NCBI GenBank assembly: GCA_002221725.1
Contig: NJFT01000281.1
Location: 1-48,051, forward strand
Length of the DNA stretch: 48,051 nt
From: Scedosporium boydii
Lineage: Eukaryota > Ascomycota > Sordariomycetes > Microascales > Microascaceae
Direction of reading: 5' to 3'
The first letter of the stretch is position 1; every line of letters begins with the position of its first letter. Shown here piece by piece: positions 21,905 through 33,131 of this stretch. The notes below the pieces were generated by a model. The model had not been told where the DNA came from, did not search any database, and saw only the letters and a program-made list of their open reading frames with translations. The translations under genes and the position numbers were made by a program.

Positions 21905-22789
21905 ATGATGAGACTTCAGTCATTCGCATTAGCGTTATTATTAAGGTTCCTCCTCTATCATGTCGGTGCGGAGAGCATAAGGGGCATATTTCTATTTAAA
22001 GATGTGATGAAATCAAACACCACATCCCTTAAAACGTCCGGTTTCAACACGCTGATCATCTTTGGCATTGGCATCCTGGACAACGGCGACATCAAATACT
22101 ACTCGAACACGCCAGGAAGTGAGGATGTCGTGGTTGCCTCTGGCGGCAAATACGTCGGAGGTGAGGCACTTGCCGCCAAGGTTAGGTCCTTCAAGTCGGG
22201 CAACGATACGAGTGTCAATAGGCTCGAGATCTCAATGAACTCGCAGCATGTTGCCACGCTCATGGCGAATCCGGGCCCTGGTGCCGACACACCGTTGTAC
22301 CGCAACTTCGAGGCTCTCCAGGCTGCGTGGGGCCTTGACGCTGTCAACAACGACGATGAGTCCATTTACGACGTCGCAAGCACCGTGGCTTTTGCGAGAA
22401 TGCTTGGTGAAGTTGGGTATAAATATACGATTGCGCCATACACCAACACGGGCTTCTGGACCGCCCTTACGACTCGACTCAACAAGGAGCTGCAGGAGAC
22501 AGACCTACTTCTAGACAGAGTATACCTGCAATGCTATGACGGCGGTGCCTACAACGATCCGGCAAACTGGCAGAGGATACTGGGAATGAAAGTTATACCG
22601 TTGGTATGGGTTGTTAACGACTCTAAGCCGTCCCAGGGCACGACGGTCGCACAAGCCCGGGCAAAGTTTTCCAGCTGGCACCAGCGAGATTCCCTTGCTG
22701 GTGGTGGGTATTGGAACGATTTCGATATTGAGAAGATGGAGTTGTCATACACTGAGTATGGGGACATTTTGACGAGTATTTTCCCTTGA
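21905..22789 (+). CDS. Secreted GH18-like (chitinase-like) TIM-barrel protein
   Basis: Intronless, 294 residues from ATG 21905. A signal peptide is visible (LALLLRFLLYHVGA, cleavage near residue 23). IRGIFLFKD and FNTLIIFGIGIL fit early beta strands. The segment LDAVNNDDE (about residues 144-152) fits the GH18 catalytic signature D-x-x-D-x-D-x-E with the catalytic Glu152 kept and the second Asp replaced by Asn148. LLDRVYLQCYDGG and KVIPLVWVVND fit late strands lining the barrel. At under 300 residues, without a carbohydrate-binding module, it is shorter than typical chitinases. It may be a weak hydrolase, an endo-N-acetylglucosaminidase relative or a binding protein; activity cannot be judged from the sequence. 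The family assignment comes from motif reading, not from a search. Confidence 0.65.
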   Translation: MMRLQSFALALLLRFLLYHVGAESIRGIFLFKDVMKSNTTSLKTSGFNTLIIFGIGILDNGDIKYYSNTPGSEDVVVASGGKYVGGEALAAKVRSFKSGNDTSVNRLEISMNSQHVATLMANPGPGADTPLYRNFEALQAAWGLDAVNNDDESIYDVASTVAFARMLGEVGYKYTIAPYTNTGFWTALTTRLNKELQETDLLLDRVYLQCYDGGAYNDPANWQRILGMKVIPLVWVVNDSKPSQGTTVAQARAKFSSWHQRDSLAGGGYWNDFDIEKMELSYTEYGDILTSIFP

Positions 22790-23158
22790 AAGCCGACTTG
22801 AAAAGGACGCGGCCGATCGGGAGGTCGAGCACCTTTAGCATAGGAGCTGGAATTAGTGGCCATGATGCTATATATTGATACTTGGCTTGGGGCGAATATG
22901 AATGAGAACCGCGAAAGAAGAAAATAAGGAAGATTGCCGCCGGGTTACCAGCCGCTAATTTCCGTCAAACGCTTATCTTTCGGGCTATAAACCCCAGCCC
23001 CCGTTATGCACATGTTTTTTTCGTCAAGGTTCGTTAGCACGGCAAGTCGCCTCCTCTTGCCCTTGAAGAACTTCCACCAAATGCTCAGGGTACAGCTCAA
23101 ATGGCATGCTAGTGTGGACAAGAAGCGTCTATCTGATCAGACGGTAATTCAAGAACCT
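22790..23158. other. Gap between GH18-like gene and a decayed gene
   Basis: About 370 bp holding the 3' UTR of the GH18-like gene and the 3' flank of the minus-strand pseudogene. Nothing else is seen. Confidence 0.5.
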
Positions 23159-24293
23159 TTATGTCCCTTCATGCGCCTGGATAGGCTTGTCGGGAATACT
23201 TAGCGATGCCTCTATGCTCTGTGGCATACACACGTAAAAGTTCAGGCCAGCCTTCAGGATCAGAGGATTCCCATCTGTCTCCTGGTCAAAGTTGATGGGC
23301 GAGGGCAACTTATCGGCGACGAAGAGACTTCCAACAACTACGGACTGGAACTTCAGCGTCAGCGCTGCTGCACCTTCCTCCGCCTCGAAACCTCTCCGCG
23401 AATCAGCCCGTTCCGCATGAATTGCCGTAATTGGTGGTGCATCAACTTCACTTCGTGATCATATTTATATGGATAACCCCTCCCCTTTTGGTCCGCCTCC
23501 GCTCAGCTGGAGCCTAGGAATACTTGTCCGGCGTAGAGAGTCCAAAGATCACTGAGCACACCAACATTCTCCAACGAGGAAGAAAGGGCTCTCTTGGCAG
23601 AGATCATGCATGAATCGAACCCGTGATAGTGGCCCACTAACACCTCAACCGTCGTCATACAAAAAAAATGGCATGAAAAGGTTCAGGCGCATCTCGTCAG
23701 TTAGAGCTTAGCTAAAAATTTCGGTCAGTTGCACTCTTGATCAGCTACTTCCCCTGCCATTATTACATTGATCTCGCTCAAGTCGGCTGTTATCACCGAC
23801 ACTGTGCCGGCGATCAATTCGCTCGGCACATTCTTCGCGTTGCCAGGTCCTGGATTCCCGAGCTTTATCAAGAGTGCTGTAGACGCCGAGACCAATTAGA
23901 ACCAGCGAGTTTCCACTGCCCCTTTATTTCGGCGGGTGCTCGCCAAGGTCAGGTGAGCCTGCCACCTCACGATTAACACATGTAGGTTAGATCCCCAATA
24001 GTTGGAGTTGCGAGGTCGGTATGGTTAGCACTGATGCAAACCACCTTGCAGATGACGAATCTGGACCACCCGAGGTGAGTGGGGGCAGATTCCAAAGCAT
24101 CGGCTAAGGCTACTGGGAGGAATACCTCATCCCAGCGCCAAGACTGTAACAAACGCCTCACTTTCAAAAGTACTTCATTGGTCCAGAATTGCCCTTCTTC
24201 GCTCTTCGGCGTCGGATTAGCCATTGTCGGGGATAAGGGCAGAATTCGCGGGGTGTTTTCAACACACGCAATGCCCCCGAGGGACTTCATCAT
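23159..24293 (-). pseudogene. Probable decayed multi-exon gene, family not recognised
   Basis: Four coding-like minus-strand blocks lie in order. (1) 24293-23973, with RRLLQSWRWDEVFLPVALAD. (2) About 23886-23745, after a CTACAG acceptor, with LGNPGPGNAKNVPSEL and LSEINVIMAGE. (3) From 23692, MRLNLFMPFF, which after a frame change in a T8 run continues VEVLVGHYHGFDS and SLENVGVLSDLWTLYAG. (4) Down to the stop at 23159, YPYKYDHEVKLMHHQLRQFM, a frame change near 23390, then LTLKFQSVVVGSLFVADKL and PDKPIQAHEGT. Blocks 2 and 3 are joined by a good intron (GTAGCT ... CTCTAAC ... GACGAG). An in-frame TGA lies at 23503-23505. The protein-like composition is clear, but the breaks suggest a dead gene or a structure I have not solved. 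No function is assigned. Confidence 0.4.
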
Positions 24294-24519
24294 GGCCTAT
24301 TACGGTCTAGATAATGAATCGCGTAATTGAGGGGAGCCCCTGGGGAGTTCCTTTTACAGACTGAAATCGTCCATTACAAATACACTTCGAATCAGGAAAC
24401 TCGAGTAAGAGAGCTCCAGTATAAAGCTCACAAGTGTTTCTTCTCTGCTCCACACCAACAGTTCCCGACTGAGTATTATCTCACACTATCGCCTCTCGTA
24501 TTACGCCGTCACCCATACA

Positions 24520-25625
24520 ATGGCTCATCTAGAAGCTCGAGACCATATTTCGCAGGACTCGGGTTTCCCCGTGACTCTCCATCCGCATTTCAACCCGAAG
24601 ATCAAAGACCACATTCCACCGGAGCCCGTGCGGGAACAAATCACTCCCGACCCCGATCGGGCTACGTTCGCAGACCCTGAAAAGAAGGCCTTGTTTGCGG
24701 TCGCCAAAAGGATAGATCTGACAGAGTCTCTCGGCACCGTCCTGGAGAATGTCCAGCTCTCTGAACTCACACCGGAGCAGCTGGATGAGCTCGCCTTGCT
24801 GGTAACTGAACGCGGCGTTGTCTTCTTCCGAGACCAGAATTTGACAACAGAAGGTCAAGTGGAGCTTTTTCAACATTACGGCATCCTCGACCGCCACCCC
24901 GCTCAGAAAGATGTCAAGCATGTGGTAATTCGTGGTAGCCGCGAAGATCATCGGGAGATACTGAAGTACACCCCGTGGCCATCGGGAGACTTCCACGCAG
25001 ACACGTCCTTTGAGGTTAACCCACCATCATATTCCTTATTACGTATGGAGGAGCACCCCGACGTTGGAGGGGACACCGCATGGGTTTCCCAATACGGGCT
25101 CTACGATGCCTTGAGCGATGCCCTGAAAAAGTTCGTCGATGGTCTTCACGCCGTTCACACTTCTCGGCTGCAATACGACACAATCCTGGATCTCTGGGGA
25201 GTGGGCCCAAATCGCCCGCCTATCGATTCACACCACCCGGCTGTCAGGACCCATCCCGTCACGGGCTTGAAGGCACTGAATGTGAATCCTGGATTTGTCA
25301 CCGGATTCGCAGAGCTAAAGAAGTACGAGTCAGACAAGCTGCTCGACTTTTTCAATTATCATATCCATTCGGCCGACGACCACTACGTGCGGTGGAAGTG
25401 GAGTGTCGGCAGTGTTGCAATGTGGGATAATAGGTAAGGGCAGCCAACTCTATCATCTCGTTTGTGTCTCATGAAAGCGCACTAAACGGATAAAGATGCA
25501 CCATACATCGCGTAATTCCGGGAACGTACGAGGCACCTCGAAGGGGAATTCGAACGACGGTTTTCGGGGAGAAACGTATGGAATTTCACACTCCTAATCT
25601 TAATCTTTGTGATGATCGCCACTAA
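24520..25625 (+). CDS. TauD/TfdA-family 2-oxoglutarate/Fe(II) dioxygenase
   Basis: Two exons: 24520-25433 and 25496-25625; 347 residues. The intron has a GTAAGG donor and an ATAAAG acceptor; splicing restores DNRCTIHRVIPGTYEAPRRG. The iron-binding facial triad is visible: H159-A-D161 in GDFHADTSFEVNPP and the distal H309 in TIHRVIPG; the 2-oxoglutarate-binding Arg lies in PRRGIRTTVFGE (about 320-324). The family uses 2-oxoglutarate and O2 to hydroxylate sulfonates, xanthine, alpha-ketoglutarate-linked herbicides and similar small acids. The relatives I recall are fungal sulfonate/alkylsulfate dioxygenases (yeast Jlp1 type). The C-terminal exon ends shortly after the Arg motif with a short non-conserved tail, which is a little shorter than usual. 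Probably cytosolic; no targeting signal is seen. Confidence 0.88.
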
Positions 25626-26853
25626 CGGGATAACGCAACAGCGTATTTTGACCTATCAAGCGAGAGTCGAAATGAGAGAGCGAAGAGATTGCAGGGAGTA
25701 ACAACTAACGGAGTATGAGTGCTGGGTGTCTTAAACAGGACCTGTGGAAAGTGTACAAACCTTCACATTGACATCTTTACGGAATATCTTCATACAAATA
25801 TTGCCTCTCTGAGGAACCTTGATCGCCTAGAAGTCGAATACATGCTGAACCCATTCTGCCCTTCAATATTTTTGTGGTCCCCTTGATGTGCGCAACGACG
25901 CAATCACCCTCCAGGTACCTAGTGCCGGTCGCTAACGTCGTTTAAATGCAAAATTTGTGATTCGTGTTCAAGCACAGGGCGGCGGGCGAGATTTAAATTA
26001 AGAAAGGAACAGTTCAATGAACAATTGTGAGATATATTCAGTGGAGAGACTGCGGCTGACATTGTCCATTGTGCATTCCCCACGGTGCACTCCGGGGCGT
26101 CGTGATCTCGAGTGACCGGTTTTCGTGCCCAAAGCTTGTCGCCATACTCTTGATCGATTCTACACCTCCATCACCTACTTTCGATACCTGAGCTGTCGGT
26201 ATATGATTGCCCATAACAAATTTCCCCAAAGCGCTCATGTGCCGTGATTCCTAAGTGGCTCCTTTGCTTCGATCAAATAATCGTGGCGATTAATGCACCT
26301 ATCTCGCCATGAATCGCAAGCCTTTTAGAGTAAGAGTGAGACGGCTGCAAAGGCGGTTCACTTGCTAGCGCTAGACAACGAACACCACACTGCGCCCTGT
26401 TCCACGAGCTTTGGCGGACGCTACCTCCTCGAATCGCTAGCTCAGAGACTTCAGGCACCGCCGATGCAGTATTCCGACTTACAAGTGCCAGGCAGGCCCA
26501 GAAATTCACTCGGGTTATCGGTAAGGTTATATGCAATGAAAATGTAACCCGCGAGATTCGGGCAGCTCCCGGTTGGGGGCTTCCTCTCAAGGGGGATAGC
26601 GGGCTCATTCCGCCGTGTCCAGAACGGCGGCGTACGAACGTCATCCGTATAAGCACCATAGCCGGAGCAGCCAGCAACAAGTTGACGTTTATCTTCATAT
26701 GACCCTTGATTACTTCATTGGGGAACCGCTTCCAAGTCACACTGACAAAGATAGCGCATAAAAGCTAGCTGAAAACTCGCATATCGCTGTAGCGGCATAT
26801 GCGTCTTTGTACATCCCACTCCGGTAACGGGGCTCGGCCACTTCGGAACTTCA
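25626..26853. other. Region between dioxygenase gene and membrane-protein pseudogene
   Basis: About 1.2 kb. A minus-strand open frame at 26273-26740 contains hydrophobic text (INVNLLLAAPAMVLIRM) and may be more of the decayed membrane-protein gene next to it, but I could not join it by splice sites. Nothing else is supported. Confidence 0.4.
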
Positions 26854-27533
26854 TTATATGTTATCTTCCTCCGATGTTGAGTGTTCTTGTCTCTTTTTCC
26901 TCGACGTTGATAAACTCGGGGGCCTCCCGATGGTGATGGGTCCAACAACGACCCGCAGGAATGGCAAGTAAAGGAAACTAACTCGGGACCACGACGAATA
27001 TAGGGCAAAGGTATTGAACATGCTCAGGTGCTCGCACCCTGGTGTGTCAACTATCAGTTTGGAGACGACAATGTTGGAACCCACGTGGAGACCGAAAGAG
27101 AAGATCCCTGCCCAGAAAGCCGACCTGGACTTTCCAGGTTTCCCCCAAGGAATCCCCCCGTGGGGAAACGAATGAGTAGACGACAGCCGAAACGCAGCAC
27201 AGCCGCGGCGACGATGATGTTGATAATTCCGAACAGTGCTAAGTTCTCACTTCGCGTAGGACAGTATCCGTCAGTGACGTTCGTCGGGGCGACGATCCAC
27301 TCCATAGGAACGGTCGGGAGACTGCGCGACTCGGTCGGGAAGCTAAAGTATGGGCCGGTGTTGACTCCATAGTACCGTCTGAGCCTCGGATCCGATGTCT
27401 TTGCGTCCCCTGCTGGTAACCTAACCTCCGGGCCCACGCGAGGCGAAGAACGGCCGCTCGATGGCACGATAATCACAATCTGTCGCTGGAAAATATTATC
27501 AAGGACGTGACTGGCGTATTCGATTGCTGGCAT
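26854..27533 (-). pseudogene. Frameshifted fungal multi-pass membrane protein
   Basis: From ATG 27533 one frame gives a hydrophilic N-terminus and then NVTDGYCPTRSENLALFG, IINIIVAAAVLRFGC and FPTGGFLGG. At a G-run (about 27150) coding continues in another frame as KPGKSRSAFWAGIFSFG, LHVGSNIVVSKLIVDTPG and MFNTFALYSSWSRVSF. The order 'C-P-T-R-S-x-N-x-A-L-F-G ... G-x-x-x-S-x-x-W ... T-P-G' matches a family of uncharacterised fungal transmembrane proteins I recall. One extra G in the G5 run would join the frames. Downstream coding is degraded. It may be a pseudogene, or a sequencing error in a homopolymer. Confidence 0.5.
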
Positions 27534-28249
27534 GGCAAGTCGTCGTACTGATTACTGAAGTCTTTGAATGGAATGCGGGGTCACGAGGGGATTGTTCTTC
27601 TCTCCGGGCTGCCAGCGAAGGTGTTGATCAATTCTATTATTAGCAACACAAGCCCATGATTCGTCGCGTGCCCGCATGCCATGCTCTTCCCTGGCACCAT
27701 CAGTGGTACACTGCCCATTGTTACTAGCAGCCTGCAGGGGATTTCCTTCATCCTCTAATTATTCCGGTCTCTCCAGGATTGTGCTGACTGGAAGAATGGA
27801 CGGATAAATGAGGTACGCCAACGCGACTGGTTCTCATCTACAGGCCAGATTTAACACAACCCATGATCCTGGTTCGAAAGCCTAATAGCTGGGTCAAAGT
27901 TTGGAAAAGTGGGATGAGGCAACGAGGATCATACCGTGGCGGCAGGGACTCTGGCGTGTCGTACCTGCCGTCCAAGTACACAACCTGGTCGCGAATACAA
28001 ATTACGTCAGAGAAGCCCGTTCGCGTCGATCGTGGGTTTCGCAACAACGCAGATCCTCCTGACTGGTTTTGATCTCTGGCTCCTTGAGCTACGCACATGG
28101 AAATAAGTACCTGGAGCGGTGAGATTATTCATCTCATCTGCGGCACAGCTTTTCTCCCTTCAATCCATCCACCGAGATCAAATATCTTCACTCAACTTCT
28201 CGACGGCTCTCTCGCGACCAGTTATCAGTGACCCATCCGCAACGGCAAA
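27534..28249. other. Intergenic region with no supported gene
   Basis: About 700 bp upstream of the small membrane protein. It should include that gene's promoter. The open frames here overlap on opposite strands and have no domain character. Confidence 0.5.
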
Positions 28250-28783
28250 ATGCGCATCACCACTCGTGGGCTCTCGCCCATTTTGCTGGTCACTAATGCC
28301 ATTGTCTGGGTATCTGCTGCCATCATCATGGGTATCCTGTCGTATTGGATCTCCCAAGAGGGGCAGCCCGACTCCATCATCTACATGGAGGTCGTGGTGC
28401 GTTATTCGAACCTGCCTTGATCTCTAGAGCGAAATGTCGAATTGTTTTCTAATGAAGGCTATTAAATAGTCCGTCTTGACGGTTGCCTTCGCTCTTGCCG
28501 CGTTCTTCCTAGGAACGTATCCCTCTTACCTGCAGTTGTTCAACCTCATTTTTTCGTATCTCTGGATTGTGGTCGTCGCATTGGCAACTTCGTTGTTCAC
28601 CAATGCCGAGAGTGAGCAGGCCCATGCTGTCCAGGCCTTTAGCTTCGTCGCCTTGTATGTTTATCCAATTATTCTTGTCGTTAACCTTGCAGGCTGGACT
28701 GACAATTTCCCCTTGGGTTTAGCTTCGCCCTCCTATTCAATGTCCTCCATAGTTGGTACCCCGCCTTCGGACGAGAGCAGTGA
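28250..28783 (+). CDS. Small four-helix MARVEL-like membrane protein
   Basis: Three exons: 28250-28396, 28470-28654, 28723-28783; total 130 residues. Helices: LLVTNAIVWVSAAIIMGIL; TVAFALAAFFLG; LFNLIFSYLWIVVVALATSLF; and FSFVAFFALLFNVL. The last helix only appears when the second intron is spliced to the acceptor at 28721-28722 (GGGTTTAG); an earlier AG would give a premature stop. Size, four helices and short loops fit the MARVEL-like small membrane proteins frequent in fungi, which associate with membrane microdomains; the family is inferred from architecture. The function is unknown. Confidence 0.7.
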
Positions 28784-29380
28784 TCTGGCGGGCTGGCCCT
28801 CAATTTCTTAAGAGGCGGGCAATGTGGTCGATTGAACGAAGAACGGGTGAACAGAAAATAATTGGGCACGATCAGACGGCCTTTGTGGGACTCGTGATGA
28901 CTTGGTGACGATTCTTTTTGAAGTTGGAATTTAGGGCGCCGTAATCCAGTCGAGTTTCGTAGTCTGCTGAGATCATCCAGGAAGCAAACTTGAGATGCTA
29001 TTGAATTCAGACCCGATGGTGAGGAGGTTCAAAGACATCTTTGAGGCAGCGTATTGTCCTCTTCCCGCGTGAGCAAACTGAACATGCCAGTCCTGCTAGG
29101 GATGGAGACAAACGAGACGTCCCTGCGCATTCTGGTTGGACACGGCGGAAAGGAAAGGGAAGGGAATGGAAGGGAAGAGAGGCCATCATTTGAAGATAAA
29201 CAAGTCGTTTGCCTGTACGAAGTATATGAGTTGTACTTCGTAAGTCTCCATTGTTTTGAGCCTAACGCGCTCACTATGTGGGGTTTCCCTTCCCCCAAAA
29301 AATAGGGGCAGTTCCAAGCAAGCCGTGAATGCTCGATTCGCAGGGAAAGTCCTAATTCCTCGGGTGCTCAATGTTGGGCT

Positions 29381-29428
29381 TTCCTCCTCCTCATCATCCT
29401 CCTCCTCCTCCTTCTTCTTCTTCTTCTA
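29381..29428 (+). repeat. (TCC/TTC)n microsatellite
   Basis: About 48 nt of TCC units grading into TTC units, with two TCA interruptions. Pure pyrimidine apart from these. Confidence 0.85.
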
Positions 29429-30281
29429 CTCGAAAATAATACGCTAGCTTTCAAACGGAAGGTGGCGAGACAGCGATCCACCCCAAAATTAGTGTTTTAA
29501 CTTAGATGTGGTGGCATTTTTATTTAGGTCCAAGTGGGGAAGTTCTGAGGCGGGAAACGTTTTCTCCACAGCAAGGTTCCATCTCATCAGAAGCTGAAAT
29601 AGTCGTAAATTAACGGGGAAAATGGGTATTTCTTCCCAAGGACTTGCGAGACGGTGGCCCCAACACTCAGAGAGGCCGGTGGGGCGGATGAATGGATTTG
29701 TCTGAAGAGAAGGAAGTAGGTGCCCTTGATGCACATAAAATTATCGCTGGTCAAGTGTGAAGGTTCCCTGTTGAAAGGGGAATGACAGGCCCTGAGCCAA
29801 TGCCTCGTCCCCACACAGCACCAGGTTGCTTCGCCGGACCCTGAAGCATTGTCGGGTACTTCGACATCGCGGCGGCCACACACGAACATTCAACACACCT
29901 CGGCACAGAGGCTAAATAGGCAGGTGACTGTTCCTTCTGCTTCGCCCGCTTCCCCGATGTGAAATGGTGGGCGGCGACATTCCCGCAACTGTCTTGCGGG
30001 ACGCAATTTGTCCATGGTTGCGTTCCAGAACACGCGGCCTGTGGATATTGCCGTTTCGATCCTCGAATGCCTGGGTTCCTCCGCAGTCGGTGCTCACTAG
30101 CTCGCATGGATACGTGAGCTCCCTGGAACGCCAATATTTCGCTTATTTGGCTGCCAAGAGAATGGCGCCGGGCGTGCGCTGCGCCCCCTTCTTGCGAAAA
30201 TAGGAGAGATTGAGGGATTTATCCAGTGGTTGGGGGAGAGGGAGGAGGAAAAAAAAAGGAGCACTACGAGCTCGTGGCCCC

Positions 30282-30289
30282 TTTATATA
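30282..30289 (+). promoter_or_regulatory. Possible TATA box of the desaturase gene
   Basis: TTTATATA followed by GGAG lies about 185 nt upstream of the ATG at 30471. The position is plausible for a core promoter with a longer 5' UTR. No other support. Confidence 0.3.
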
Positions 30290-30470
30290 GGAGTAGAAAA
30301 TGAGATATATCTTGGACCTCCTCTTGCCGACGCATCCGAGTCCCTTGTCCTCTCCCTGCCATTCATAGCAGTAATTGCACACAACGCTCCAAGCACCCTA
30401 CCCGTCCAGCCATCCTACCTTTATTGACACGATCAGACCTGCCTACACCCCCATATTGAGGACCATTGAG

Positions 30471-32599
30471 ATGGATCGAGACAGGCTCATATCCGTTCTG
30501 GAGATTGAAGGGATGATTGCCCACGGCCACGCCATTGTTATCCTTGAAGATGCCGTCCTGCGACTGGATTCCTGGCTTGACAAACATCCTGGAGGTCGTC
30601 TAGTAATCTTGCATATGGTGGGCAGAGATGCGACTGACGAGATTCATGCGTAAATAAAATTCAGCTCCCCGTGCTCCACGTTGTCCATGATATACCCCTG
30701 GTCCCCAACAATGGAGATGAAAAGGGAAAGAAACAGCGACACGCCCATGTATCGAGAAGATAATGGAGGGATCAAAGAACTGGTGACAGTTACGCTAGAC
30801 CCGTTTCTAGAAGACTTCGAATGAAAATCACGAAAAATTAAGGTTCTGACTGCTAATATATTCTGTGGGGAAAACCATGCAGGTACCATTCGCCCGCCTC
30901 GTTAGAGACAATGAAATGCTTTCGGATTGGCCGGAGGCCACCAGGACTTTGGGTTAATAGAACACCTCCGATAAGAGGTGGCGTTTACACGAAGTGTGGG
31001 ACATCGACGAACGTGGAGACCAAATGCACGTCAGAAACCAATCTGGCGGTTCCGACCGATGATAGCAGCAGCAGCAGCAGCCAGGATTCAGACTTGGGCT
31101 CGTCGACACCTCTAAGCTCCGAGTACAGCGATGTTGATATAAGCTGCGCTGAGTCAGACCAACCCGCAGGGATTCGGCGGCGGAATCCCATTCGAAGCTT
31201 TAGTGCTGAAAATAGGCGCCCGAATGTCTCGGATGAGGATGAGGTGGTGGTCCCACCTCCCTGCAGAGCCCAGCTTCGCTTCTCCGCGGACGGATACACG
31301 GATTGGGCCGTACGCCAAGAGATTGACAAGGACAGGGAGACCTACCCGTCCGTAGATCCCGTTGTGCAGCAAAATATCATCCGAAGGTACCAGGTTCTTC
31401 ACCAGCGCGTACACGATGAGGGATTCTACAGATGCCGATACTTGGAGTATGGAAAAGAGATGGTCCGTTACACGGTCCTATTCTTGGCGTTCCTAACGTC
31501 CCTAGGCCTTGAATGGTACATGACATCGGCAATCTTTCTAGGGCTATTCTGGGTTTGTTCGCACCATCGCCACTTTTGGTCCAGGGGTTCTCCGTTAACT
31601 GTGTTGTCGATGTAGCATCAAATCATGTTCACCGCGCACGATGCGGGGCATTTGGCGATTACCCAGATATTCTTTGTGGATACTCTAATTGGCATGTTCA
31701 TTGCTGATTTCTGCTGCGGCTTGTCCATCGGCTGGTGGAAGAGTAGCCACAACGTTCATCATCTTCTCACGAATCAGCCAGTAAGTCTCATCTAACCCAA
31801 TGGCTCGACAAGGCCACGTCGATACGTTTAACTCACTTTCAAAAAGGACCATGACCCGGATATTCAGAACATTCCCCTATTCGCCACCTCCCCGGCATTT
31901 TTCAAGTCAATTCATTCTACTTACTACGACTTCACCTTTGTTTGGAATACCGTGGCTGAGATGCTGGTTAGCTACCAGCGCTACACCTATTATCCCGTGA
32001 TGGGTATCGCGCGATTCAATCTTTACCTCCTATCTTGGCTACATGTGCTTTCTGCAAAGTCGTCTGCCCTCGGAAAGACCAGGGCGTGGTGGATTCGCCC
32101 AACAGAAATCGCTTTTATGGCATGCTACTGGTATATCTTTGGATATTGTCTGCTCTTACGCACCCTCCCAACATGGACTATTCGGGTGGCCTTTGTGCTC
32201 ATATCCCACATTGTCACCATGCCTCTACATGTCCAGATCACTCTATCCCACTGGGGAATGTCCACTTCAGAGCTGGGCGAATCCGAATCTTTCCCCCAGC
32301 GACAACTACGCACGACGATGGATGTCGACTGCCCGGCTTGGCTCGACTTCATCCACGGAGGTTTGCAGTTTCAGGCAGTCCACCATCTTTTCCCTCGGGT
32401 ACCACGACATAATCTCCGCCGGCTTCAGGCACTGGTAAGAGAATTTTGTAATGATACAGGGATCCCGTATTCAATATTGAAATTTGTGGACGGGAATGAA
32501 AAGGTCCTCGACCGACTGGAAGAAATAAGTGACCAGGTCAAGATTCTGGTTGAGTGTCAGAAGTATATGGCGGAGACGGGAGAAAGCGGCCTCCACTAG
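30471..32599 (+). CDS. Cytochrome b5-fused sphingolipid delta-8 desaturase
   Basis: Four exons: 30471-30649, 30883-31552, 31616-31780, 31847-32599; total 588 residues. The N-terminal cytochrome b5 domain has the haem-binding HPGG (39-42) and GRDATDEIHAYH. An acidic, Ser-rich linker (about residues 95-145, including a run of six Ser) separates it from the desaturase domain. The three di-iron His boxes are present: HDAGH (291-295), HNVHH (328-332) and QFQAVHH (512-518), where the third box begins with Gln as in front-end desaturases. This set fits fungal enzymes that put the delta-8 double bond into the long-chain base of glucosylceramide in the endoplasmic reticulum. I chose ATG 30471 because relatives begin a few residues before the b5 domain; the frame is open further upstream. 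Intron 1 is 233 nt, long for this window. Confidence 0.92.
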
Positions 32600-33131
32600 C
32601 AATCATTTGTTTGTATTCGACTTTACTTTCCTGCTTTATTTTCTTGGTCTATTTTTTCCCCTTCTATTTTAAGGATTTTATACACTCTTTCCATGCCTCC
32701 TTTGCCTCTCATGCGTCATACATTAATGACCCGTCCTCGAGGCTTGGCAGGAATGCTCGGATACGGGAATTCTGCAGATCGGCAGACCCGTGTTTTTGTG
32801 GGCACAAAAATGAGAGCCTTCAAAGTGCTACTGATCGGCTTCATTGATACCCCGACGGGAACTCCCCGCTGTGGATACGCACTGCCTCAATATCGCTGAA
32901 AATGTTGGTGAGACTGATGCGGGAGGATTGACCAGGAGCGAAGTAGCTGACTTGGAGGCAATTGGCGCGGGTAGAACCGGAACACGCGGAGTCGGATCTC
33001 AGGATCCTAAAATCGCAAAAACACAAGTGATCAATTTCCAATTCTACACCTACACACTAGTCGCCGTTTGCTCCTTAGACGAAGCGAAGTTTTATTCACC
33101 CTTTTCGCAACTCAATTACGTCTTCATCGCA
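32600..33131. other. Gap between desaturase and membrane-anchored protein genes
   Basis: About 530 bp between two genes on the same strand. The frame of the downstream gene stays open upward from its ATG to an ATG at 32844, but that stretch lacks protein character and is more likely promoter and 5' UTR. Confidence 0.5.

Larger units (their letters stand above)
28784..30470. other. Intergenic region upstream of the desaturase gene
   Basis: About 1.7 kb. It contains a purine-rich GGAAAGGGAAGGG stretch near 29150-29180 and the pyrimidine microsatellite at 29381-29428. The ORFs on both strands lack recognisable features. The right end should include the desaturase promoter. Confidence 0.5.

Noticed and set aside
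23590..23665. tRNA-like text on the minus strand (GGGTTCGATTC preceded by GTTAGTGGG)
   Set aside because: The flanks of the T-loop-like motif do not pair (ACGGG against CATGC) and no acceptor or anticodon stem can be folded; the same bases fit a coding block better.
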